A stretch of DNA of 64,000 nucleotides from positions 1 through 64,000 of the forward strand of contig JAGYJE010000015.1 in NCBI GenBank assembly GCA_018402305.1, written 5' to 3'. The position numbers and the translations under genes are program-made. The notes under the pieces were generated by a model. That model saw only the letters and a list, made by a program, of their open reading frames with translations, was not told the origin of the DNA and made no database searches. Origin of the DNA: Puniceicoccaceae bacterium. GTDB taxonomy: Bacteria; Verrucomicrobiota; Verrucomicrobiia; Opitutales; Coraliomargaritaceae. Of this stretch, positions 26,680-36,234 are shown piece after piece (the first letter of the stretch is position 1; every line of letters starts with the position of its first letter).

Positions 26680-27752
26680 GCCTCCTTGGCCCCAAGGGTC
26701 TTAACCAGGTTTTTGATCTCCTGAGCCTGATCCTTATGGCAGACGAGTGTGGCGTCTTCCGTTTTCACGACGATGAGGTCCTGCACACCAATAAGGGCGA
26801 CGAGGTGCGCATCGTCGCGGCAGTAAACGATGTTGTTCGCCGAATCGGCCAGCTCGGTTTGGCCGCGTGTAACGTTTCCCTTCGCATCCTTCGGGTAGTG
26901 GCGCTCGATGGCGGTCCACTCGCCGACGTCATCCCAGTCAAAGCTGGCCTCCAGCATGACGACCCGCGCCGCTTTTTCGATGATCGCATAGTCGACCGAT
27001 ATTTTCTCCAGATCGGGATACCGGCTCGCGAGGAGCGCATCCAGATCATCGCCCGCTTGGAGGCCGCTGCGAATCGCCTGCAGCGCCTGCCAAAGACTTG
27101 GAGTGTTCCTTTCGAGTTCGGCTTGGATGGTGGCCACGGACCAGACAAACATCCCCGCATTCCAAAAGTAGCCGCCCGCGTCGACGTAGCCCTGCGCCGT
27201 TGCCAGGTCCGGTTTTTCAACAAAACGCTGCACCTCGTAAACAGTCCGTCCCGCGAAATCGCCGAAAGCGGGCCCCTGTTGAATGTAACCGTAGCCCGTC
27301 GCGGGAAAGCGGGCCGGGATGCCAATTGTGGCCAGCACCGGAGCGGCCTCGGCGACGGCAAAGCCCGACTCCAGGGTGGTCCGCAGCTCTGCGGCGTCAT
27401 GGATGACGGCATCAGCTGGCAGCATGGCAAAACTGGCCCCCGGATCTTCGCGACCGACCAAAATCGCTGCCAGTCCGACCGCCGCAGCGGTATCACGGCC
27501 GACTGGCTCTCCCACCACCTTCGCCGGGTCCAGTTGCGGGCAAATCTCGAGAACGGCGGCACGTTGCTCCGCGTTCGTGATAACAAAAATCGCATCCGCC
27601 TCGATCAGCCCGGACAAACGGTCAATCGTCTGCGCCAGCATGGGCCGATCTCCGACGATTGGCAGTAGCTGCTTCGGTCGTGTTGTGCGGCTTTCCGGCC
27701 AAAAGCGCTCTCCGCGGCCGCCCGCCATGATGACTATGTATCTCTTCGGCAT
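26661..27752 (-). CDS. manC: Mannose-1-phosphate guanylyltransferase
   Basis: A 363-residue nucleotidyltransferase that makes GDP-mannose from mannose-1-phosphate and GTP. The N-terminal signature MAGGRGERFWPESR and PKQLLPIVGDRPML are the GTP-binding and substrate motifs. FVEKPDLATA and the WNAGMFVW segment are also characteristic, and FDWDDVGEWTAI closes the catalytic core. It lacks the C-terminal phosphomannose isomerase domain of bifunctional ManC proteins. It feeds surface polysaccharide synthesis; a glycosyltransferase is encoded nearby at 28597. It overlaps ruvX downstream. Confidence 0.9.
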   Translation of the reverse strand: MPKRYIVIMAGGRGERFWPESRTTRPKQLLPIVGDRPMLAQTIDRLSGLIEADAIFVITNAEQRAAVLEICPQLDPAKVVGEPVGRDTAAAVGLAAILVGREDPGASFAMLPADAVIHDAAELRTTLESGFAVAEAAPVLATIGIPARFPATGYGYIQQGPAFGDFAGRTVYEVQRFVEKPDLATAQGYVDAGGYFWNAGMFVWSVATIQAELERNTPSLWQALQAIRSGLQAGDDLDALLASRYPDLEKISVDYAIIEKAARVVMLEASFDWDDVGEWTAIERHYPKDAKGNVTRGQTELADSANNIVYCRDDAHLVALIGVQDLIVVKTEDATLVCHKDQAQEIKNLVKTLGAKEACKGLI

Positions 27753-27920
27753 GCCCGTGAGATGCCGCCGCAGTCTTTAAATGGCAAGCGTAGAAATTCC
27801 CCTGGGGCAGGCGCCTGAGGGTGGTCCCATCAGTTCCGCCCGCCGAATAAGCTTACAAAAATTGTTCATCTCTTTCACGCCAAGGCTTGATCACCAGGCG
27901 CTCCGCTCTACGCTAAGGGA

Positions 27921-28556
27921 ATGTATCAACGCGTTGACATTAAAATCTGCGGACTGACACGGGATGCTGATGTCGACCTGGCTCTCTCCCTGGGGGCGGA
28001 CTATTGCGGGTTCATCGTTTACCCAAAGTCGCCCCGCGGGCTCAGTCTGGAGCGCGCGCAGGAGCTGGCTGCGCGTGTGCCTGCGGGCAAGCGCGTCCTG
28101 GTTGACGTCGAGACCGGTACCGAGGAACTGGAGCGTTACCGGGATGCCGGCTTTGACTACTTTCAAATCCACAGCGGCTTACCGGTTAGTTTGGAGACAC
28201 TGGCTGCCTGGTCAGGGCTGGTCGGCCCGGAGAAGCTCTGGCTCGCGCCCCGCGTTGGCCCTGCGGAGGCATTCCCCCTCGTGACGCTTGATTTTGCCCG
28301 GACCCTTCTGGTCGATACTTTTGACAAAAATCAGGTAGGCGGCACCGGCCAAGTCGGGGATTGGGAGCGCTTCAGAGACCTAAGCGCCCAGTATCCCGAG
28401 CGAAACTGGATCCTTGCAGGTGGCCTCACGCCCGAAAACGTTCTGCAAGCCGTCCGAGAGACCGGCACCGCACACCTTGACGTCAACAGCGGTGTGGAAA
28501 GCGCCCCGGGCATCAAGGATGCCGCCAAACTGCGAGAGCTGTTCAGCGTCTTATAG
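27921..28556 (+). CDS. trpF: Phosphoribosylanthranilate isomerase
   Basis: A 211-residue TIM-barrel enzyme for the third step of tryptophan synthesis. The catalytic Cys is in KICGLTR (residues 8-14), the catalytic Asp is in LLVDTFDKNQVGGTG, and the phosphate-binding end is ILAGGLTPENV and LDVNSGVE. GFIVYPKSPRGL is the usual active-site strand. The gene stands alone, without trpB or trpA in the window. It is divergent from manC. Confidence 0.93.
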   Translation: MYQRVDIKICGLTRDADVDLALSLGADYCGFIVYPKSPRGLSLERAQELAARVPAGKRVLVDVETGTEELERYRDAGFDYFQIHSGLPVSLETLAAWSGLVGPEKLWLAPRVGPAEAFPLVTLDFARTLLVDTFDKNQVGGTGQVGDWERFRDLSAQYPERNWILAGGLTPENVLQAVRETGTAHLDVNSGVESAPGIKDAAKLRELFSVL

Positions 28557-28596
28557 GTCTAGCCTGTGAGTGAAAAGTCTGAAAGGGAGCAACTCT

Positions 28597-29352
28597 ATGA
28601 AAATTTCTGTTATTACCGTGACTTACAATAGCGCGGCCACTCTGCTCGATACCGTGGCGTCTGTACTCGGGCAGACGCATCCGGCGGTGGAATACCTGAT
28701 CGTCGATGGCGGTTCGACAGACCACACACTAGCGAAGCTGGCGCCTTATCGTGAGCAAATCGATTGCTTGATCAGCGAGCCGGACGAAGGTATGTATGAT
28801 GCTATGAACAAGGGCATCGCGCATGCGACGGGCGACGTTGTGGCTATTTTAAACAGCGACGATGTCTATGCGGATTCGGAGGTTTTGTCGAAGATTGCGG
28901 CACTATTTCAGGACGCGGCGCTGGACTGCGTGTACGGCAATCTGCACTACGTGGCGTCGAACGACTTGAGCCGGGTGGTGCGCGATTGGCAGGCCGGCGG
29001 CTATGCGCCGGGACTGTTCCGGCGCGGCTGGCATCCGCCGCATCCGTCGTTTTTTGTGCGCCGGGGGGTCTATGAGCGGCTGGGCGGTTTTCGGCCCGAC
29101 TTGCGCATCGCGGCGGATTACGAGTTCATGCTGCGGGCTTTGGAGCGGGCGGGTTGTCCCGTGGCTTACTTGGATACGGTGCTCGTCAAGATGCGCACGG
29201 GTGGGGCGAGTAACCGCTCCCTTGGCAATATCTGGAAGGCCAACCGGGAATGTTTCCGCGCCTGGCGGATGAACGGCTACGGCCGATGCACCGCCGCGCT
29301 AGCCACGGCGGCTAAGCCGCTCGGTAAACTAAAGCAGTTGCGACGGGGTTGA
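28597..29352 (+). CDS. Family 2 glycosyltransferase
   Basis: A 251-residue GT-A fold glycosyltransferase. The N terminus ISVITVTYNSAATLLDTVASV, DGGSTDHT, and the DxD-like NSDDVYAD motif are typical of family 2 enzymes that use UDP- or GDP-sugars. EGMYDAMNKGIAHATGD and PHPSFFVRR also fit the WcaA-like branch. There are no membrane segments, so it acts at the cytoplasmic face. AGGGAG about nine bases before the ATG at 28597 is a good ribosome-binding site, which decides this start. The stop codon TGA at 29350-29352 is at the first base of the repeat array. Confidence 0.9.
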   Translation: MKISVITVTYNSAATLLDTVASVLGQTHPAVEYLIVDGGSTDHTLAKLAPYREQIDCLISEPDEGMYDAMNKGIAHATGDVVAILNSDDVYADSEVLSKIAALFQDAALDCVYGNLHYVASNDLSRVVRDWQAGGYAPGLFRRGWHPPHPSFFVRRGVYERLGGFRPDLRIAADYEFMLRALERAGCPVAYLDTVLVKMRTGGASNRSLGNIWKANRECFRAWRMNGYGRCTAALATAAKPLGKLKQLRRG

Positions 29353-30180
29353 TTTGTCCGGGATTCGCTTACGTGGTGTCCGAGCTTGCTCGGGCCTGCA
29401 GCGTTGTTGGCCATCGGCCCGGACCACCCAGCCAGACTTAGCGCAAGCCCGCGCGAGCGCGGACGCCACTGAAAGAGGCGCGGCGGTGGATTTGTCCGGG
29501 ATTCGCTTACGTGGTGTCCGAGCTTGCTCGGGCCTGCAGGGTTGTTGGCCATCGGCCCGGACCACCCGGCCAGACTTAGCGCAAGCCCGCGCGAGCGCGG
29601 ACGCCACGAGGAGGAGGCCCGGCGGTGGATTCGTCTGGGATTCGCTTACGTGGTGTCCGAGCTTGCTCGGGCCTGCAGGGTTGTTGGCCACCGGCCCCGA
29701 CCATCCGGCCAGACTTAGCGCAAGCCCGCGCGAGCGCGGACGCCACGAGGAAGAGGCGCGGCGGTGGATTTGTCCGGGATTCGCTTAGGTGGTGTCCGAG
29801 CTTGCTCGGGCCTGCAGGGTTGTTGGCCACCGGCCACGGCCACCCGGCCAGACTTAGCGCGAGCCCGCGCGAGCGCGGACGCCACGAGGAAGAGGCCCGG
29901 CGGTGGATTTATCCGGGATTCGCTTACGTGGTGTCCGAGCTTGCTCGGGCCTGCAGGGTTGTTGGCCCCCGGCCCGGACCATCCGGCCAGACTTAGCGCA
30001 AGCCCGCGCGAGCGCGGACGCCACGAGGAAGAGGCGCGGCGGCGGATTTGTCCGGGATTCGCTTACGTGGTGTCCGAGCTTGCTCGGGCCTGCAGGGTTG
30101 TTGGCCCCCGGCCCGGACCACCCGGCCAGACTTAGCGCAAGCCCGCGCGAGCGCGGACGCCACGAGGAAGAGGTGCGGCG
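29353..30180. repeat. Tandem array of six 138-139-bp units (REP/BIME-like family B)
   Basis: Each unit reads TTTGTCCGGGATTCGCTTAC, then hairpin 1 (GTGGTG-TCCGAGC-TT-GCTCGGGC), CTGCAGG, a CCGGCC-rich centre, CTTAGCGCAAG, then hairpin 2 (CCCGCGC-GAGCGCGG-ACGCCAC) and a purine-rich GAGGAAGAGG tail. Heads are at 29373, 29511, 29650, 29789, 29928 and 30067. Hairpin 2 on the other strand begins GTGGCG-TCCGCGC, so the two are an inverted pair of one motif. The array starts exactly after the glycosyltransferase stop. Another array is at 50527-51150 in the opposite direction. Confidence 0.92.
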
Positions 30181-30231
30181 GGACGGACGGATGAGGCCGC
30201 TGCTTCTTTCTTTCTGCTCTGCGGGCACAGA

Positions 30232-30681
30232 TCACTCCACCTTCTCGGTGGGGATTTTGTTGGCACAGGTGACAGCGAGAACGGGGATCTTAGTCTTGAT
30301 CCAGACGTTTTGCTCTTTGAAGAGTTTTGCGGTGACGACCTCGCAGGCTTCGCCGATGGTTTGCACCGGCATGCGGCGCCCCTTCGGTGTGGAGTTGAAC
30401 TCGTAGGCGGCTTTGATGATGCGCTCCGGTGCGGCCGTCACGCTGTCGTCCTCCGGCAATTGGACGACCCAGCCGGTCAGGTCCTTTTCCGAAAGTTCGC
30501 CCTCGGGATCGGATAAGATGATGGAAAACTGCTTTTTAATGGGCGGCGGGCGGTTCGCTTTTTCCTCCTCCTCAGCTTTGAGCTCCATCTCGACTTCGTT
30601 CATGATGTCGTTGACTTTACGGATGTCCGGCTCGTTGCGCTGGAGGATGAATTTGAGGGTTTCTACGTCTATTTTAGCCAT
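30232..30681 (-). CDS. Conserved hypothetical protein
   Basis: A 149-residue, highly charged soluble protein without a signal peptide. It begins MAKIDVETLKFILQRNEPDI, has an acidic coiled segment (MNEVEMELKAEEEEKANRP) and then a mixed alpha/beta part with FSIILSDPEGELSEKDLTGW and an even AAPERIIKAAYEFN helix. I recognise no domain. The ATG at 30681 begins the conserved-looking part; the longer frame would cover intergenic sequence. It follows the M16 peptidase gene by about 80 bp in the same direction. Confidence 0.65.
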   Translation of the reverse strand: MAKIDVETLKFILQRNEPDIRKVNDIMNEVEMELKAEEEEKANRPPPIKKQFSIILSDPEGELSEKDLTGWVVQLPEDDSVTAAPERIIKAAYEFNSTPKGRRMPVQTIGEACEVVTAKLFKEQNVWIKTKIPVLAVTCANKIPTEKVE

Positions 30682-30760
30682 GATTTGGGCGGCGGATCTC
30701 GCCGGGTGAAAGTGATAGTGACCCCTAAGTGAAAATGTGGGCGGGGATGGGCTGCAACCC

Positions 30761-33526
30761 TCAAATTCCGGATGCGTCCTCGTCGGTTCCGTCGACAAAG
30801 GTTCCCGCCGCGACTTCGATCATTTTTTCGGGGTTGAAGTAGGTGCGAATTGCTTGGTTAACCGCGTCCGCAGTCAAGGCCTCAAGCTCGAGGGGGTAGC
30901 GGTCGATGTATTCCGGCGGAAAGCCGCGCTCCATAAAGCTGTCGACCTGTCCGGCGACGCGCCCGGTGGTGGAGAGTCCCACGAGGTAGGTGCCGGAAAG
31001 CGTCTCAATAGCTGCGCTGACTTCCTCGGGGGAGACGCCGCTCTCGAACCAATCGTTGAGGACGCCGCGGGTGGCCTCGATCCCGGCCTTGAGCTGGCCC
31101 GGCGAGAAACTGGCACTGACCATCCAGTTGCCCGGCGTGATGATGTCGCCCTCGTGGCCGCTCCGTATGCTATAGGTGAGGCCGCGCTCCTTGCGCACCT
31201 CGGACATGAGCCGCGAATGAAAGCTGCCGCCGAGTAGGTAGTTGCCCAGCATGAAGGGCAGGTAGCCCGGGTCGGTGCGCTGCAAGCCGGTATTGAGCCC
31301 GAGCCGAACGGAAACACTGGTCTTGTCGTCGATGAAAATGCGCTCGGCTTCGGCAGCATGGTCGGTTTGGCGGGTCGTCAGCTCGGGGTAGTCGCTCCCG
31401 CCTTCCCAGCCGTCGAAGGCGTCGGCCACGGCCGCTTTGAGGGCTTCAAAATCGATGTCGCCGACAAAGACCAAGCGCATCGACTCAGGGCCGTAATGCG
31501 CCGCATGAAAAGCAGCGAGGTCCTCGACCCTAGTGGCTTCGAGGTCGTCGATCAGGGTTTCGAGGTCGGTGCTGTGGTTGACGTGCCCAGCTGGGTAGAG
31601 TTGCCGGGAAAGCAGGGCGCTCGCGCGGTAGTCCGGGTTGTCAATGGCTTGGAGGAGGCCGGCTTTTTGACGGCTTTTAATTGTTTCAAAAACTGCGGGA
31701 TCAAAGCTCGGGTTGCGGAGCTGGTCAGCGATGATGGCCATGACGGCGTCGGCGTCGGGTCGGAGGAATTGCCCCGAAAAACGGACGCTTTGCTTCCCGG
31801 CGGAAAACCCGAGATTGGCCCCCAGTGCCTCGAGTTGCTCGGCGATTTGAAAACGATCGGCGGAGGTGGTGCCCTTGTCGAGCATGCTGGCGGTGAGGCT
31901 GGCCAGCATGGGCGCATCCTCGGGGCTCAGGCTGTCGCCGCCGGGAAGGCTGCCGACGAAGGAGACGACGTTATCAATCGGCATACCGATAGCGACCAAG
32001 TCAATCGGCCCGACTTGGGCGCGCTGCAGGTTGGCGGAAAAGTCAACAATACTTTCGGGAGTGCCGGAGGGGCCCACTCTGCCTTCGGGTGCGGTCTTTG
32101 GCTCGGGGCCAAAAACTGCCGGGTCCCGAAAGTAGACGGGGCCGGCGGCGGCATTTGCACCCGGACTCACGCGGTTGCTCGACTCCGGCACAAACCAACC
32201 GGTCGTGCTACGGTTGTCGACAAAGTACTTCGCGGCGACTTCGGTCAGCGCACTGGCGGGCGTGTCCTGGATGGCATTTGGGAGGTGCACGTAGGCGCTC
32301 CAGTCACCCATGGCGATGGCTTCATTGAGCTGATCCGCGATTTGATAAGGACCGTCGCGGCCGTAAAAGGTGCTCGCCTGAATGACCGATTTGGCCCGCG
32401 CCAGTTCGTCTGCGCTGACGCCATCCGCGATCAGTTTCTCAATTTCTTCGAGGATGATGGCCTCGACGTTTTCATGGTTGGCATCGGGAGTTAAGTAGGC
32501 TCCGAAAATAAAGAGGCTGGGGTCGCGCAGTTGGGGCGCAAAGGTGAAGGTGGCGTTGGCCAGGCCCCGGTCCTCCAGGGCGCGGTAGAGGCGTCCGGTC
32601 TTATCCGCACCGAGGATTTGCTGAAGCAGGGTGAGCGCGGCCCAGTCTTCATGCCGCCCCTCGGCGACCTTAAACCCGATCATGACGACCCCCGTTTGCC
32701 CGGCGCGGCGGATCATGACGCGCCGCGGCCCCGTCTGCTCCGGCTCGACGGTGGTGACTTCCGGAATCGCCTGAGGTGCGTTTGGGATGTCTCCATAGTG
32801 CGCGGCAATGGCCTCCAGAGTAGCGGTCTTGTCGAAGCCCCCGATGATCGTCAGAACGCTGTTCTCGGGCCAGTAGTAGGTGTCGTAAAAAGCGCGCAAT
32901 TTCTCGATGGAGGTGTTTTCAATGTCCGACTCCCAGCCGATCGTGGGGTGGTTGTAGGGGTGCGCCAGAAAGGCCGCGCCAAAAAGTTCGTTGATGAGCG
33001 TGCGAACCGGGCTGTTTTCGCCCCGCTCGTATTCGTTGCGCACAACCGTCATCTCCGAGGCCAAATCCGCTTCTTTGATCAGAAGGTTTCGCATGCGGTC
33101 CGCCTCCAGTTCGATGGTCATGGGCACATATTGACTGGGTAGCGTGGCGTAGTAATTCGTGCGGTCGAACCAGGTGGTGGCGTTGGCAATCGCACCGATC
33201 CGCTCCATCGTGCTGGAGTAGTCGTTACCCTCGGCGCTGTTGAAGCGCTCCGTGCCTTTAAACATCATGTGCTCAAGGATGTGCGTGGCACCCGTGGTTC
33301 CTGTGACTTCGTTGCGCGAGCCCACCTCGTAGGTGACCATGACCGTGGCGACCGGCAAGCCGTCGATCGGCATGAGCAGAACCTCCAGATCGTTTGAAGC
33401 GAGGCGGTAGGCCTCGACCTTGCCCAGCGTCTCGACCGGCTCAATGCCCTCCGGGAGGGCGGCCGGGGCAGTTGAAGTGGCGATAGCGAGAGCAATTAGA
33501 GAAAGTGATTTGCGTAGCTGCATCAT
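30761..33526 (-). CDS. M16-family zinc metallopeptidase, exported
   Basis: About 921 residues with a signal peptide (KSLSLIALAIATSTAPA) and two tandem M16 halves. The inverted zinc motif HILEH is at residues 82-86, and the downstream acidic ligand falls in the EMTVVRNEYERGEN region. The second half (from about residue 480) has no HxxEH, as usual for the inactive partner domain; FSAGKQSVRFSGQF and RLGLNTGLQRTDPGYLPFMLGNYLLGG mark it. The family digests peptides or processed signal sequences in the periplasm. ATG codons at 33526 and 33523 both fit. Confidence 0.9.
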   Translation of the reverse strand: MMQLRKSLSLIALAIATSTAPAALPEGIEPVETLGKVEAYRLASNDLEVLLMPIDGLPVATVMVTYEVGSRNEVTGTTGATHILEHMMFKGTERFNSAEGNDYSSTMERIGAIANATTWFDRTNYYATLPSQYVPMTIELEADRMRNLLIKEADLASEMTVVRNEYERGENSPVRTLINELFGAAFLAHPYNHPTIGWESDIENTSIEKLRAFYDTYYWPENSVLTIIGGFDKTATLEAIAAHYGDIPNAPQAIPEVTTVEPEQTGPRRVMIRRAGQTGVVMIGFKVAEGRHEDWAALTLLQQILGADKTGRLYRALEDRGLANATFTFAPQLRDPSLFIFGAYLTPDANHENVEAIILEEIEKLIADGVSADELARAKSVIQASTFYGRDGPYQIADQLNEAIAMGDWSAYVHLPNAIQDTPASALTEVAAKYFVDNRSTTGWFVPESSNRVSPGANAAAGPVYFRDPAVFGPEPKTAPEGRVGPSGTPESIVDFSANLQRAQVGPIDLVAIGMPIDNVVSFVGSLPGGDSLSPEDAPMLASLTASMLDKGTTSADRFQIAEQLEALGANLGFSAGKQSVRFSGQFLRPDADAVMAIIADQLRNPSFDPAVFETIKSRQKAGLLQAIDNPDYRASALLSRQLYPAGHVNHSTDLETLIDDLEATRVEDLAAFHAAHYGPESMRLVFVGDIDFEALKAAVADAFDGWEGGSDYPELTTRQTDHAAEAERIFIDDKTSVSVRLGLNTGLQRTDPGYLPFMLGNYLLGGSFHSRLMSEVRKERGLTYSIRSGHEGDIITPGNWMVSASFSPGQLKAGIEATRGVLNDWFESGVSPEEVSAAIETLSGTYLVGLSTTGRVAGQVDSFMERGFPPEYIDRYPLELEALTADAVNQAIRTYFNPEKMIEVAAGTFVDGTDEDASGI

Positions 33527-33564
33527 AGGTGGAGATAGTGTCTCTTTCAGATGAGTCAATGTTC

Positions 33565-33770
33565 CACAAGAATTCCTCACCTCTTGGAGGGGAGGGGGAC
33601 CGCGCGCAGCGTGGTGGAGGGGAGCCGGCTGTAGCTGCGGCCCAGTTCGTTTTTGCTATCAATGCGGACTTGGTTGGCGCGATTCGAGCCGGCCCCCTTC
33701 CGGTCGGGCGGCAAGCCCTTCGGCTTCGCTCAAGAGAGCCGGATGACCTTCCCCTGGGAAGGAGTTTTTA
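33565..33770 (+). repeat. Single family C palindromic element
   Basis: This copy repeats the order seen at 22.8-23.5 kb: CCTCACCTCTTGGAGGGGAGG, CCGCGCGCAGCGTGG, a GTAGCTGCGGCCCAGTTCG segment, ATCAATGCGGACTTG, then a GCCGGCCCCCTTCCGGTCGG hairpin and CTTCCCCTGGGAAGGAG. It contains an extra AAGCCCTTCGGCTTCGCTC insert also seen in the fourth unit of the array. It fills the space between the divergent M16 and DUF4212 genes. Confidence 0.8.
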
Positions 33771-33816
33771 CGGTAAAAAAGGTATTTATCAGCATTGAAA
33801 TCTTGTGCTGGAGCTT

Positions 33817-34107
33817 ATGAGTGCTATCAAACTAACTGCTATGGACGAGAATCACCCCCGAGCGCACCGGCGCGCCTGTCTGAAAATTACCCTAAGTCTA
33901 CTTGCCGTCTGGTTCCTCATCAGTTTTGGGGCAGCCATTTTGGCGCGCGACTGGTTGGATGCAAATCTGCCAACGGTGGGCCATGCGCCCTTCGGCTTTT
34001 GGATGGCGCAGCAGGGCTCCATTATCGGATTTATTCTGATTCTGATAACCTATGCTTTCCTTATGAATCGGCTCGACCGCAAGCATGGCTATTACGAAGA
34101 GCACTAA
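33817..34107 (+). CDS. DUF4212 small subunit of a sodium:solute symporter
   Basis: A protein of about 96 residues with two membrane helices (SLLAVWFLISFGAAILA and SIIGFILILITYAFLMNRLD). WFLISFGAAILARDWLD and the FWMAQQGS element between the helices are the DUF4212 signature. These small proteins are encoded directly upstream of a VC_2705-type sodium:solute symporter and are presumed partner subunits. The symporter gene follows 124 bp later, with a repeat tract between. The ATG at 33817 has a nearby GGAG; one at 33841 is the alternative. Confidence 0.87.
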   Translation: MSAIKLTAMDENHPRAHRRACLKITLSLLAVWFLISFGAAILARDWLDANLPTVGHAPFGFWMAQQGSIIGFILILITYAFLMNRLDRKHGYYEEH

Positions 34108-34200
34108 ACAGCCCCGCACAAGACAGCCCCGCACTAGACAGCCCCGCACTAGACAGCCCCGCACTAGACAGCCCTGATCCGGCCTGATCCGGCCTGACCC
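34108..34200. repeat. Short tandem repeats between the two symporter genes
   Basis: A 16-base unit, ACAGCCCCGCACTAG plus one base, is repeated about four times at 34112-34172, followed by CTGATCCGGC twice and further CCCCAAGCC repeats to about 34228. The tract lies in the coding gap of a two-gene operon and contains no promoter-like sequence. Slippage here could change the distance between the two genes. Confidence 0.75.
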
Positions 34201-34231
34201 CAAGCCACGACCCCAAGCCCGCCCCAAGACA

Positions 34232-36088
34232 ATGACACAGGATACCCTTAACTTTATTTTCATCGGGCTCAGTTTTGCCCTCTACATTGTGATAGCAGCG
34301 CGTTCCCGGGCGGGCTCGACAGAGGAATACTACACGGCGGGCGGAGGTGTGTCCCCCTTTGCCAACGGCATGGCAACGGCGGCGGACTGGATGTCGGCCG
34401 CCACGTTTATCTCGATGGCGGGAACGGTGGCAATCAGCGGTTACGACGCCTCGCGCTTCCTCATGGGATGGACGGGGGGCTTTGTCCTCCTCACGGTTTT
34501 GATGGTCCCCTATCTCCGGAAGTTCGGCAAGGCAACGGTGCCTGACTTCATAGGTGATCGCTACTACTCGAAGCTCGCCCGCGGGGTGGCGGTGATCTGT
34601 GCGATTTTTATCTGCATGACCTACATCATGGGGCAGATGCGCGGGGTGGGGGTGGTTTTCTCGCAACTTTTCGGGATTAGCATTCCATTTGGGGTGCTCA
34701 TCGGTTCGGCGATTGTTTTTGCCTACGCCGGGCTGGGCGGCATGAAGGGGATCACCTACACGCAGGTCGCGCAGTATTGCGTGATGGCCTTCGCCTACAC
34801 CATTCCGGCGGTCTTTATCGCGATGGCGATGACGGGTAACGTCATCCCCCAGCTTGGCCTGATTGGGACTTACACTGCCGATGGTGGCGGGGTGCCTTTT
34901 TTAACCAAGCTCAACGCCATCAATACGGAGCTCGGCTTTCAGGAATATACCTCCGGCAAAATGTCGACGGTCAACATGTTTTGCATCACGGCCGCGCTTA
35001 TGTGTGGCACGGCTGGACTGCCCCACGTCATCGTGCGGTTTTTTACAGTAAAGAACGTCCGTTCGGTTCGGCGTTCGGCGGCCTGGACGCTTAGCTTCAT
35101 CGCCGTCATTTATTTGACCGCGCCCACCATCGGCGCCTTCTCCCGGGTGAATCTGATCGAGAACCTGAACGGCACCGCCTATGTGGAGGCACCCGGCTGG
35201 TTCTATGAGTTTGAGGCAACAGGGCAAATGGCCTGGGTCGATAAAAACGGGGACGGCCGAATTCAATATGCCGGACCCGGCAAATCGGACATGGGCACCT
35301 TCAGCGTTTTCCAAGGTAAAGCGCCCGTGTATCCGACCTACGACGCTCCCGAGCACCAGAGAATTGGTCCGAGTGGCGAACGGCTGCTGGCCAGTAAGGC
35401 GGACGACTCGAATCCGAACGAACTTTGGTTTGGCAACGACATCATGGTCATGGCCAATCCCTACATGGCGGGCCTGCCCATGTGGGTCATTGCCCTGCTC
35501 ATGGCGGGCTGTATCGCCGCAGCGCTCTCCACCGCGGCGGGGCTCCTGCTGGTGCTCTCGACATCCATCTCGCACGATCTTATGAAAAAGATCGTCAAGC
35601 CCGACCTGTCCGACAAAGAGGAGGTCAGCTACGCCCGGGCTGCATCCTTTGTCGCACTTGGGGTGGCGGCTTATTTCGGGATCAACCCGCCTTCGGCCTT
35701 CATCGCACAAACCGTGGCCTTCGCCTTCGGGTTGGCCGCTTCCTCCTTTTTCCCCACACTGCTGCTCGGGATCTTTTCCTCGAAAATGAACAAACAGGGC
35801 GCGATTGCCGGGATGTTGGCCGGCATTTCCTTCACAGTTGCTTACATTGTCTACTTCCAGTTCCTCGAGGGACCGGCCGACCAGTTGCTTTTTGGTATCA
35901 CCCCGGAGGGGATCGGATTTATTGGCATGCTGATCAACTTCGCCGTGGCCTTCACGGTGAAGGCCTTCACCGGAGATGCACCCGAACACATCCAGGAAAT
36001 GGTCGCGGAGATCCATATCCCCAGCGCCAAAAAAACTGCGGTCCTCCGGAGAGAACCGCAGCCAAATGGCGGGATAGACGGGACTTGA
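34232..36088 (+). CDS. Sodium:solute symporter, ActP/VC_2705-like
   Basis: A 618-residue SSS-family transporter with about 13 membrane helices, partnered with the DUF4212 protein just upstream. The N-terminal [29 protein letters not shown] is the typical ActP/VC_2705 motif. A large extracellular insertion at about residues 320-390 contains [10 protein letters not shown], which resembles a calcium-binding loop. The substrate is probably a short-chain carboxylate such as acetate, by analogy. The C-terminal 20 residues overlap the terminator of the opposite-strand tRNA-Asp and its duplicated 3' end, so the stop at 36086-36088 lies within the island attachment repeat. Confidence 0.88.
   Translation: MTQDTLNFIFIGLSFALYIVIAARSRAGSTEEYYTAGGGVSPFANGMATAADWMSAATFISMAGTVAISGYDASRFLMGWTGGFVLLTVLMVPYLRKFGKATVPDFIGDRYYSKLARGVAVICAIFICMTYIMGQMRGVGVVFSQLFGISIPFGVLIGSAIVFAYAGLGGMKGITYTQVAQYCVMAFAYTIPAVFIAMAMTGNVIPQLGLIGTYTADGGGVPFLTKLNAINTELGFQEYTSGKMSTVNMFCITAALMCGTAGLPHVIVRFFTVKNVRSVRRSAAWTLSFIAVIYLTAPTIGAFSRVNLIENLNGTAYVEAPGWFYEFEATGQMAWVDKNGDGRIQYAGPGKSDMGTFSVFQGKAPVYPTYDAPEHQRIGPSGERLLASKADDSNPNELWFGNDIMVMANPYMAGLPMWVIALLMAGCIAAALSTAAGLLLVLSTSISHDLMKKIVKPDLSDKEEVSYARAASFVALGVAAYFGINPPSAFIAQTVAFAFGLAASSFFPTLLLGIFSSKMNKQGAIAGMLAGISFTVAYIVYFQFLEGPADQLLFGITPEGIGFIGMLINFAVAFTVKAFTGDAPEHIQEMVAEIHIPSAKKTAVLRREPQPNGGIDGT
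36029..36061 (-). terminator. Rho-independent terminator ancestral to tRNA-Asp, now detached
   Basis: On the minus strand CTGCGGTTCTC and the complementary GAGGACCGCAG form a strong stem, followed by eight T residues. It lies just beyond the left attachment repeat, so before island insertion it followed the 3' end of tRNA-Asp. It is embedded in the 3' coding end of the symporter. Confidence 0.75.
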
Positions 36089-36090
36089 AC
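36064..36090. other. attL: duplicated 3' end of tRNA-Asp
   Basis: 27 bases are identical to 40653-40679, covering the CCA, discriminator and acceptor/T-arm part of tRNA-Asp. The sequences differ immediately outside. This direct repeat marks the left boundary of a 4.6-kb island whose right boundary is the intact tRNA gene. Confidence 0.88.
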
Positions 36091-36234
36091 TCGATTACAG
36101 TTATGCTAATAATATAATTGCAGTTCACTGCATATTACTAATCAACACTTTGTGGATTTATCGGGATGTCTGCTGATGTCGTGAAATGCAGGCCTTTTCA
36201 TCGGAATTGGCAAATTTTTGGCAAATGACCTCGG

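Noticed and set aside
29354-30406. Long overlapping open frames across the family B array
   Set aside because: They arise because the 139-bp unit lacks stops in several frames on both strands; the translations simply repeat the unit and have no start or domain.
34061-34666. Minus-strand frame containing LVRGCLVRGCLV-type repeats
   Set aside because: It is the antisense translation of the 16-base tandem repeat and the start of the symporter gene.
36064-36090. Possible second tRNA-Asp gene
   Set aside because: Only the 3' acceptor and part of the T arm are present; it is an attachment-site duplicate.
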